NCBI GenBank assembly: GCA_946408315.1
Contig: CAMJRV010000209.1
Location: 1-5,273 of the forward strand
Direction of reading: 5' to 3'
Source of the DNA: an uncultured Bacillota bacterium
GTDB taxonomy: Bacteria > Bacillota > Clostridia > Peptostreptococcales > Anaerovoracaceae
Length of the DNA stretch: 5,273 bases
Shown piece after piece: positions 1 through 4,939 of the stretch (positions within the stretch are counted from its first letter, which is position 1; each line of letters opens with the position of its first letter). Position numbers and translations under genes: made by a program. Below the pieces are notes generated by a model. That model was not told the DNA's origin. It did not search any database and worked only from the letters and a program-made list of their open reading frames with translations.

Positions 1-10
1 AGATTAATGA

Positions 11-29
11 GGTTATCAGGGGGATAACC
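11..29. repeat. Short perfect hairpin near the left window edge
   Basis: GGTTATC (11-17) and GATAACC (23-29) can form a 7-bp stem with a 5-nt loop. No T-run follows on the plus strand, so it is not a convincing intrinsic terminator. It may belong to the end of an upstream gene outside the window or may be an operator dyad. The function is unknown. Confidence 0.3.
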
Positions 30-69
30 ACGAACACATTATAACTAATTGTGATATAAAATGCAACCC

Positions 70-108
70 TTCGACAAAAATTCTTGAAAAAATTTTTTCT
101 GTGTCGAA
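70..108. promoter_or_regulatory. Two inverted Spo0A boxes upstream of the spoVS promoter
   Basis: TGTCGAA at 102-108 (plus strand) and its reverse complement TTCGACA at 70-76 both match the 0A-box core TGNCGAA exactly. Spo0A~P is the master regulator of entry into sporulation and binds such boxes. The boxes lie about 55-61 and 87-93 bp upstream of the predicted spoVS start of transcription. That is a plausible activating position for a sigma-H promoter, as at the B. subtilis spoIIA operon. The AT-rich stretch between them (77-101) can also pair in part, so the whole could be read as a simple hairpin. The exact 7-bp matches in front of a sporulation gene favour the operator reading. Binding is inferred. 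Confidence 0.6.
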
Positions 109-127
109 CGATTTTCAATATGAAAAA

Positions 128-156
128 AAAGGAATTCGTGTTACGGTAAAGAATAT
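128..156 (+). promoter_or_regulatory. Sigma-H promoter of spoVS
   Basis: The -35 element AAAGGAATT (128-136) fits the sigma-H consensus RNAGGAWWW at every position. The -10 element AAAGAATAT (148-156) fits RNNGAATWW at every position. The spacer is 11 nt, within the usual 11-12 nt. B. subtilis spoVS is known to be transcribed by sigma-H, which agrees with the gene downstream. Transcription should start near 161-164, just before the large inverted repeat, giving a 5' leader of about 335 nt. Confidence 0.75.
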
Positions 157-170
157 AGTAGAGCAAAACA

Positions 171-457
171 TACCATCCATTGATAAGGTACAACACGGTT
201 TGCAAAGGCAAATTAGCCCGCTGACCGTGTCAGACGCTTATCAACATAGGAGCCGCTATGTTTCAAGCGTCTTCCTTGCCATCGAACTAATTTGCTCTCT
301 GCAAACCCTACGGAATACATAAGGGCCTGGGCAGATGAAATTTGAGGGATAACAAGGCCGCAGGACGAAGCGCTACTGGATGTAACGCGAGGATGAGAAC
401 GCAGATAGCGCTCAAATTTCGCTGTCCAGGCGTGCTGCACCTTATCAATGGAGGGTA
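171..457. repeat. 287-bp branched inverted-repeat element in the spoVS leader
   Basis: The ends 171-197 and 431-457 pair over 27 positions with three mismatches (P1). Two further arms sit inside. Arm P2 is GTTTGCA (198-204) with TGCAAAC (300-306), and 208-216 with 287-295. It is capped by AGACGCTT (232-239) with AAGCGTCT (265-272) and AACATAG (243-249) with CTATGTT (256-262). Arm P3 is 326-334 with 422-430 and 337-346 with 411-420, capped by 371-378 with 402-410. The result is a three-way junction with no unpaired bases between P1 and either arm and a 19-nt linker (307-325). No credible protein is encoded. It could be a MITE-like mobile repeat inserted between promoter and gene, or a structured leader or ncRNA transcribed from the sigma-H promoter. 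I do not recognise it as a named RNA or repeat family. Confidence 0.75.
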
Positions 458-483
458 ATCAAAAGGGAAATTAACAAGTGTTT

Positions 484-490
484 AGGGAGG
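484..490 (+). promoter_or_regulatory. spoVS ribosome binding site
   Basis: AGGGAGG lies 8 nt before the ATG at 499. It fixes that ATG as the start rather than the in-frame GTG at 478, which lies upstream of this site. It sits 26 nt beyond the end of the folded leader element, so it is outside the predicted structure. Confidence 0.85.
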
Positions 491-498
491 TTACAAGA

Positions 499-759
499 AT
501 GGAAGTATTAAAAGTATCAGCGAAGTCTAATCCTAACTCAGTAGCAGGGGCTTTGGCAGGCGTCTTGAGGGAAAAAGGGGGAGCCGAAATTCAGGCCATC
601 GGAGCGGGGGCGTTGAATCAGGCGATAAAAGCGGTCGCAATTGCGAGGGGATTTGTCGCACCCAGCGGTATCGATCTGGTCTGCATACCGGCGTTTACAG
701 ACATTCTGATCGACGGCGAGGAACGAACCGCAATCAAGCTGATTATTGAACCGAGATAG
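499..759 (+). CDS. spoVS: Stage V sporulation protein S (SpoVS)
   Basis: An 86-residue protein, the normal full length of the SpoVS family, starting MEVLKVSAKSNPNSVAGALA and ending in IKLIIEPR. It is recognised by near-complete agreement with the highly conserved family pattern, including AEIQAIGAGALNQAIKAVA at about 33-51, the RGFVAPSG turn and IPAFTDI. SpoVS is a small Alba-like protein. In B. subtilis, loss of spoVS blocks sporulation around stage V (coat assembly and heat resistance) and affects septation; its molecular activity is not well defined, though nucleic-acid binding has been proposed. The ATG at 499 is chosen because AGGGAGG precedes it at good spacing and it gives the family length. 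The gene is monocistronic: a sigma-H promoter with Spo0A boxes lies upstream and a strong terminator begins 21 bp after the stop. The large structured element in its leader is unusual. Confidence 0.96.
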   Translation: MEVLKVSAKSNPNSVAGALAGVLREKGGAEIQAIGAGALNQAIKAVAIARGFVAPSGIDLVCIPAFTDILIDGEERTAIKLIIEPR

Positions 760-780
760 GTTATGTACGGAAAGCTACTA

Positions 781-811
781 AGAGACTGTGCCGCCGGCAC
801 AGTCTCTTTTT
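781..811 (+). terminator. Intrinsic terminator of spoVS
   Basis: AGAGACTGTGCC (781-792) pairs perfectly with GGCACAGTCTCT (796-807) around a 3-nt loop. This gives a 12-bp stem followed by a T-run to 811. It is a textbook rho-independent terminator, 21 bp after the spoVS stop. Because the stem starts with AGAGA, it is less suited to work in reverse. Confidence 0.92.
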
Positions 812-813
812 CG

Positions 814-1065
814 GTCTGACCGTTACTGTTCACAGCTGATTGGCGGCAGGCTGCGGTCACAGCCCTCGCAAGTGTTGGAGTGGTCTTGTGCCACTTTCCG
901 ATGAAATCGAGCAGCATGTTTAGATCCTGTCAAACACTGTCTGTGGCGCAGTTTGTTTGACAGCCTAAACATGGCGAGGTGAATCGAAGGAAAGTGCCAA
1001 AACCATGACCGCTTGCGAAGGCTGTGACCGCAACCTGCCGACAAATATGAACAGTAACGTCTGAC
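814..1065. repeat. 252-bp imperfect palindrome, MITE-like
   Basis: Two arms of about 125 bp are complementary along most of their length. CGTTACTGTTCA (821-832) pairs perfectly with TGAACAGTAACG (1048-1059). Positions 844-872 pair with 1012-1040 at 27 of 29. CACTTTCC (892-899) pairs with 989-996, CATGTTTAG (915-923) with 965-973 and CTGTCAAAC (927-935) with 955-963. ACTG (936-939) pairs with CAGT (949-952) around a 9-nt loop. TCTGAC occurs directly outside both 12-bp ends (815-820 and 1060-1065) and could be a 6-bp target-site duplication. No transposase is present and the ORFs inside are shadows. A non-autonomous mobile element is the favoured reading; a long hairpin RNA is the alternative. 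It is unrelated in sequence to the element at 171-457. Confidence 0.75.
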
Positions 1066-1096
1066 ACATGTTTTCCCATTCTGAAGCCATGTTTTC
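1060..1096. repeat. Imperfect tandem direct repeat before the purB promoter
   Basis: TCTGA-CA-CATGTTTTC (1060-1075) recurs as TCTGA-AGC-CATGTTTTC (1080-1096), two copies with a period of about 20 bp. The first copy includes the hexamer at the right edge of the 252-bp palindrome; the second ends at the -35 region of the purB promoter. It could be a footprint of past insertion events or a pair of operator half-sites. The function is unknown. Confidence 0.45.
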
Positions 1097-1125
1097 TTGA
1101 TTTTGAAGAAAAACAGGTATATAAT
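1097..1125 (+). promoter_or_regulatory. Sigma-A promoter of the purB operon
   Basis: TTGATT (1097-1102) and a perfect TATAAT (1120-1125) are separated by the optimal 17 nt. Transcription would start near 1132, leaving a leader of about 117 nt before purB. A dyad GTTTTCTT (1091-1098) / AAGAAAAAC (1106-1114), with one extra A on the right, overlaps the -35 and could be an operator. This is the only strong vegetative-type promoter seen upstream of the four-gene operon. Confidence 0.8.
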
Positions 1126-1154
1126 TTATGGATGATAATTTTAAAGATACGACG

Positions 1155-1186
1155 AAAATCTACAAATCGCGCAGATTTGTGATTTT
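1155..1186 (+). other. Hairpin in the purB leader
   Basis: AAAATC-(T)-ACAAATC (1155-1168) pairs with GATTTGT-GATTTT (1174-1186) around a GCGCA loop. This is a 13-bp stem with one bulged T. The T-run is part of the stem and is followed by CCAGC, so it does not look like a proper terminator. I see no purine-riboswitch or T-box core motifs. It may stabilise the mRNA or act in regulation; this is unproven. Confidence 0.5.
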
Positions 1187-1248
1187 CCAGCATAAACTCT
1201 GCCGAGCGTCGATAAAGCGCCGGGCGGAATGTTAAGTGGAGAGAACAA

Positions 1249-2682
1249 ATGAGTACCGATCTATACGAAAATCCCCTGATTACAAGATATGCAAGCAAGG
1301 AAATGGCTCACATTTTTTCCTCGGATGTCAAGTTCAGCACCTGGCGCGCATTATGGATCGCTTTGGCGGAAGCGGAAAAAGAGCTTGGACTGCCGATTAC
1401 CGACGAGCAGATCGACGAGCTTTCACAGTTCAAGGATAAAATAAATTATGAGGATGCGGAGAAAAGAGAACGGGAAACGAGACATGACGTCATGTCTCAC
1501 GTCTATGCTTACGGACTCCAGTGCCCAAAGGCGAAGCCCATCATTCATCTGGGGGCGACGAGCGCCTACGTCGGCGACAATACGGACATCCTTGTGATGA
1601 AGCAGGCGCTGTTGATCATCCGTGGAAAACTGGTCAATTTAATGTACCGGCTCAGCAAATTTGCCTTGGAATATCAATCGCTTCCCTGTCTGGGCTTTAC
1701 CCATTTTCAGGCGGCGCAGCTGACGACGGTAGGCAAGCGGGCTGCTCTCTGGCTCCAGGATTTCTATTTCGACTTTCTGGAGTGTGAAAGGCTGATCGAG
1801 AATTTGCCTCTTCTCGGAGTCAAGGGAACGACGGGAACCCAGGCCAGCTTTGTGGAGCTCTTCGACGGAGATATGGACAAGGTCAGAGCGCTGGACCGGA
1901 TTGTCGTCGAGAAGCTTGGATTTCAAAAGGCGGTCGCCGTATCGGGACAAACCTATACGAGAAAAATTGATTTCATGGTCCTGTCCATGCTTTCCGGAAT
2001 CGGGCAGAGCGTCCATAAGATGACGAACGACATCCGGCTGCTCCAGCATCTGAAGGAGGTGGAGGAGCCGTTTGAAACGACACAGATCGGATCTTCCGCC
2101 ATGGCGTACAAGAGAAATCCCATGAGGAGCGAACGGGCGGCTTCCCTGGCCAGGTTTGTCATGAACTGCCTGGGGAATACGGCGGATACCGCGAGCACCC
2201 AGTGGTTTGAGAGAACTCTGGACGATTCGGCAAACAGGAGGATCGTGCTGCCTCAGGCATTTATGGCTGCGGACGGAATGCTCGACATCTGCCGAAACAT
2301 TTCCACCGGTCTTGTGGTTCACGAAAAAGTGATTACCCAGCATATCATGAATGAGATCCCGTTTATGGCGACTGAGAATATATTGATGGAAGCCGTTAAA
2401 AAGGGCGGAGACAGACAGGAACTCCATGAGAAGATCAGGGAGCATTCCATGGAAGCGGGACGCCGGGTGAAGGATGAGGGACTGGATAACGATCTGCTTT
2501 CCAGGATCGCAGCTGATGACGCTTTCGGACTGACGCTTGAAGATATTCAGAGTCTGCTTACGCCGGAGGACTATATCGGCCGTTCTGCAGAGCAGACACG
2601 GGAACTCGTCGAGGAATATATCATGCCGATCATCAAAAAATATGATGATGCGATCGGCGGAGAGGTAGAATTAAAGGTTTAA
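1249..2682 (+). CDS. purB: Adenylosuccinate lyase (PurB)
   Basis: A 477-residue cytoplasmic enzyme of the fumarase/aspartase superfamily. It releases fumarate from SAICAR in IMP synthesis and from adenylosuccinate in AMP synthesis, normally as a homotetramer. Visible motifs are RETRHDVMSHV (75-85), TSAYVGDNTD (about 104-113), the general-acid histidine in THFQAAQLTT (H152) and the mobile signature loop GSSAMAYKRNPMRSER (281-296). That loop carries the expected catalytic serine S282 and K288. The RETRHDVMSHV and YKRNPMRSER wording resembles the human-like ADSL branch more than the E. coli type. Alanine replaces the proline seen in human ADSL in both THFQPAQ and SSAMPYKRNP; this is probably a lineage trait and not a defect. 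The start follows GGAGAG (1238-1243) by 5 nt. It is the first gene of the operon, reading 2 bp ahead of proB, with no other purine genes nearby. Confidence 0.96.
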   Translation: MSTDLYENPLITRYASKEMAHIFSSDVKFSTWRALWIALAEAEKELGLPITDEQIDELSQFKDKINYEDAEKRERETRHDVMSHVYAYGLQCPKAKPIIHLGATSAYVGDNTDILVMKQALLIIRGKLVNLMYRLSKFALEYQSLPCLGFTHFQAAQLTTVGKRAALWLQDFYFDFLECERLIENLPLLGVKGTTGTQASFVELFDGDMDKVRALDRIVVEKLGFQKAVAVSGQTYTRKIDFMVLSMLSGIGQSVHKMTNDIRLLQHLKEVEEPFETTQIGSSAMAYKRNPMRSERAASLARFVMNCLGNTADTASTQWFERTLDDSANRRIVLPQAFMAADGMLDICRNISTGLVVHEKVITQHIMNEIPFMATENILMEAVKKGGDRQELHEKIREHSMEAGRRVKDEGLDNDLLSRIAADDAFGLTLEDIQSLLTPEDYIGRSAEQTRELVEEYIMPIIKKYDDAIGGEVELKV

Positions 2683-2684
2683 CA

Positions 2685-3488
2685 ATGAGCGCAATAGGAG
2701 ATTTGTTACAGGACAGCAGAAAGATTGTAATAAAAATAGGGAGCAACGTGTTATCGGACGATAACGGAGAAGTAAATAAAGAGTCACTGGAAAATATAGT
2801 AAAACAGGTCTTGGACCTGATCAATCGGGGCAAACAGGTAATTATCGTATCCTCCGGCGCAGGAATCTGCGGCGTGGCGGCCATCAATAAATGGAGCAGA
2901 AGAGGGGATATTAACTATAAGCAGGCGTTATGCGCCATCGGGCAGGTGGAGCTGATGAACGCTTACAAGGAATTCTTTGCGCGGCACGGCCTCCACGTGG
3001 GGCAGATGCTCCTCACAAGAGAAGATTTCGGAGACCATATCCGGACTCTGAATATCAGAAACACGCTGTTCACCCTGGTGGATGAAGGGGTCGTTCCCAT
3101 CATCAACGAGAATGACAGCGTCAGTGTGGAAGAGATCAAGATCGGTGACAACGATACGCTGGGCGCGTTAACAGCAAATCTCTGGAACGCGGACCTGCTC
3201 ATCGTAATGAGCGATATCGACGGCGTCTTTGACAAGAACCCCAAGAATGACAAGAATGCGGAGCTCATCGAAGAGGTGTTCGATATCGACGGATTGCTCT
3301 CCGAGATCGATTCCAGAGGGACGAGCAACTTTGGCACCGGCGGGATCGTGACGAAGATCCAGGCGGCGCGCAGGGTAAACGAATACGGAATTCCGATGCT
3401 GCTTGTCAACGGCAAGCGGGGCGGCATCCTGACCAACGCCCTTGACGGTACGGAAAGAGGAACGGTTTTTTATCCGGCAAGGCGGTAG
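2685..3488 (+). CDS. proB: Glutamate 5-kinase (ProB), short form without PUA domain
   Basis: A 267-residue amino-acid kinase that phosphorylates L-glutamate with ATP to gamma-glutamyl phosphate, the first and usually feedback-inhibited step of proline synthesis. Motifs are KIGSNVL with K17, SSGAGICGV (about 56-64), INENDSVSVEEIKIGDNDTL (140-159, the hallmark of the family), MSDIDGVFDKNP and FGTGGIVTKIQAA with K224. With a constant shift of 7 these match E. coli K10, D137, N149 and K217, so the active site looks intact. E. coli ProB has 367 residues with a C-terminal PUA domain; this protein stops after the kinase domain. The start lies 2 bp after the purB stop, with only a modest AAAGG (2673-2677), suggesting translational coupling. 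proA, which encodes the next enzyme, is not adjacent. Confidence 0.95.
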   Translation: MSAIGDLLQDSRKIVIKIGSNVLSDDNGEVNKESLENIVKQVLDLINRGKQVIIVSSGAGICGVAAINKWSRRGDINYKQALCAIGQVELMNAYKEFFARHGLHVGQMLLTREDFGDHIRTLNIRNTLFTLVDEGVVPIINENDSVSVEEIKIGDNDTLGALTANLWNADLLIVMSDIDGVFDKNPKNDKNAELIEEVFDIDGLLSEIDSRGTSNFGTGGIVTKIQAARRVNEYGIPMLLVNGKRGGILTNALDGTERGTVFYPARR

Positions 3489-3545
3489 TGTCCACCAAGC
3501 TATGAAAAAGTGGAGGCGGCGCAGCTGCCCGTGGGGAGGGAAAAA

Positions 3546-4349
3546 ATGAAACTTGGATTTATCGGAACCGGAAATATGGGAACGGCCCTTATAAAAGGTT
3601 ACCTCTCGGTTCACCCGGGCGAAGGGAAAAATTTCTTTGCCTTTGACCGGGATGAGAGCCGGCTGAAAGCGCTTTCCGAAGAGCTTGGAATTGTGCCCTG
3701 CAGCAGCCTGGAAGCGCTTATGCAAAACAGCGATATCATCGTCTTTGCAGTGAAGCCGAACAATTTTGATGAAATAATTCCTGTGATCAGTCCGTTTTAT
3801 CGGCCGGGTCAGGTGCTCGTGTCGATCGCAACCGGTATTAGCACAGGCTACATCGAGAAATCGATGGGAAAAGACGGCGTGAAGGTCGTCCGGGTGATGC
3901 CCAACACGCCCGCTATGGTCAATGAGGGCATGAGCGCTCTTTGCAGAAACCGGTTTATCGATGATGCGGAATTCGAGCCGGTCCTTTCGTTGTTCCGTTC
4001 TGTCGGAAAAGCGGAGGTCGTGGAGGAAGCCCTGATGGATACAGTGATCGGCGTCAGCGGAAGCAGCCCGGCCTATACGTATATGTATATCGAAGCGTTG
4101 ATCGACGCAGCGGTGGCCGGAGGCATGGAACGGGATCAGGCCAGGGTCTTTGCCGGCCAGTCTGTTCTCGGCGCGGCCAGGATGGTGCTGGAAACGGGGA
4201 TCGATCCGGTGACGCTGCGGGAAAACGTCTGCTCGCCGGGCGGAACGACTATCGAGGCGGTGAAAGTTCTGGAAAATAGAGGCTTCCGCGATATCATCGG
4301 AGAAGCCTTTGATGCGGCGGCAAAAAAATCAAAGGTGATGACGAAATAG
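3546..4349 (+). CDS. proC: Pyrroline-5-carboxylate reductase (ProC)
   Basis: A 267-residue NAD(P)H-dependent reductase for the last step of proline synthesis, from 1-pyrroline-5-carboxylate to L-proline. An N-terminal Rossmann fold begins MKLGFIGTGNMG with the dinucleotide loop GTGNMG (7-12). FAVKPNNF (about 67-74) and VRVMPNTPAMVNEG (115-128) follow. The C-terminal dimerisation domain holds the family signature VSGSSPAYTYMYIEALIDAA (170-189) and CSPGGTTIEAV (229-239). Length and motifs are complete. The ATG at 3546 is preferred because GGGGAGGG (3533-3540) precedes it by 5 nt and the protein then begins directly at the first Rossmann strand. A GTG at 3510 would add 12 residues, has no good ribosome binding site and would contain the SD within its codons. 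The gap after proB is 57 bp. Confidence 0.96.
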   Translation: MKLGFIGTGNMGTALIKGYLSVHPGEGKNFFAFDRDESRLKALSEELGIVPCSSLEALMQNSDIIVFAVKPNNFDEIIPVISPFYRPGQVLVSIATGISTGYIEKSMGKDGVKVVRVMPNTPAMVNEGMSALCRNRFIDDAEFEPVLSLFRSVGKAEVVEEALMDTVIGVSGSSPAYTYMYIEALIDAAVAGGMERDQARVFAGQSVLGAARMVLETGIDPVTLRENVCSPGGTTIEAVKVLENRGFRDIIGEAFDAAAKKSKVMTK

Positions 4350-4390
4350 GAAGCTGTGCGGAAGAAAACGCGGAGAAACAGGTGAAAGAT

Positions 4391-4939
4391 ATGGTAGTGG
4401 AAGAAAAAACGATATCCAGTGAAATGATATATGAGGGAGCGATTCTGAACCTGCGGAGGGATCTTGTCCATGTCAAGGATAACAAGACCTCCCATCGGGA
4501 GATCGTAGAACATAACGGCGGCGTCGCCCTCGCAGCCGTCACCCCCGAGGGGAAGATGGTCATGGTGCGCCAGTACCGGAAAGCTGCGGAAAAGGCTGTC
4601 CTGGAGGTGCCTGCGGGAAAGATCGAAAAGGAGGAAGATCACCGGCTGACGGCAGAGCGGGAGCTGAAAGAGGAGACGGGATATACTGCGGGAAGAATCG
4701 AGTACATTACGGCCTTCTATTCTTCCATCGGCTACTCTACCGAGAAGATTTACCTCTATTATGCGACGGAGCTGACTCCCGGAGAGACGGATTTCGACGA
4801 CAACGAAGCGATTGAAATTCTGGAATACGACCTGAAAGAGCTGAAAGAGATGATCTTCAGCAGGGAAATCGAAGACGCGAAGACCATCGCCGCTATACTA
4901 TTAGTCGAGTCAATAATGGAGAGAGAAAAGACTCGATGA
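4391..4939 (+). CDS. nudF: Nudix hydrolase, ADP-ribose pyrophosphatase type
   Basis: A 182-residue protein resembling B. subtilis NudF, which hydrolyses ADP-ribose to AMP and ribose 5-phosphate. A perfect Nudix box, GX5EX7REUXEEXGU, runs from G76 to Y98, with metal-binding glutamates in RELKEETGY. The N-terminal EEKTISSEMIYEG strand and the downstream AFYSSIGYSTEKIYLYYA segment are typical of the family. The proline that usually marks ADP-ribose specificity, 15 residues after the box (SPG in B. subtilis), is isoleucine here (SIG), so the substrate is less certain. The start is open: ATG 4391 has AGGTGA (4380-4385) 5 nt upstream, while GTG 4382 (185 residues) has GGAGA (4372-4376). It is the last gene of the operon, 41 bp after proC, and its 3' end overlaps spoIIM on the other strand by 47 bp. 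In B. subtilis nudF is also next to spoIIM. Confidence 0.88.
   Translation: MVVEEKTISSEMIYEGAILNLRRDLVHVKDNKTSHREIVEHNGGVALAAVTPEGKMVMVRQYRKAAEKAVLEVPAGKIEKEEDHRLTAERELKEETGYTAGRIEYITAFYSSIGYSTEKIYLYYATELTPGETDFDDNEAIEILEYDLKELKEMIFSREIEDAKTIAAILLVESIMEREKTR

Noticed and set aside
52..60. Extended -10 like TGATATAAA as a vegetative promoter
   Set aside because: Its -35 region is poor, with three of six matches at best. The sigma-H promoter at 128-156 explains spoVS better.
101..322. 73-codon plus-strand reading frame upstream of spoVS
   Set aside because: It spans a Spo0A box, the sigma-H promoter and the first arm of the inverted repeat, and encodes nothing recognisable.
213..440. Minus-strand 75-codon reading frame inside the first inverted repeat
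   Set aside because: It lies wholly in paired arms, has no recognisable protein features and is explained by the palindromic sequence.
164..464. CAAAA at 164-168 and 460-464 as a target-site duplication of the first element
   Set aside because: Only five A-rich bases and not flush with the repeat ends; easily chance.
478..498. GTG at 478 as the start of spoVS
   Set aside because: It would add seven residues not found in the family and would place the strong AGGGAGG site inside the coding region.
1126..1248. Purine riboswitch or T-box in the purB leader
   Set aside because: The conserved core sequences of these elements are not present.
823..1298. Minus-strand reading frames across the 252-bp palindrome and purB leader
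   Set aside because: No ribosome binding site or protein motif; they cover the hairpin arms and run into the purB start.
1639..2445. 268-codon minus-strand reading frame inside purB
   Set aside because: A long antisense shadow of a well-conserved enzyme; the translation shows no family motif.
2963..3725. Antisense reading frames over proB and proC
   Set aside because: Low-complexity shadow translations opposite two complete, motif-bearing genes.
4840..4861. GCTGAA / TTCAGC hairpin as a minus-strand terminator for spoIIM
   Set aside because: Only 6 bp with a 10-nt loop, and no continuous T-run follows on the minus strand.
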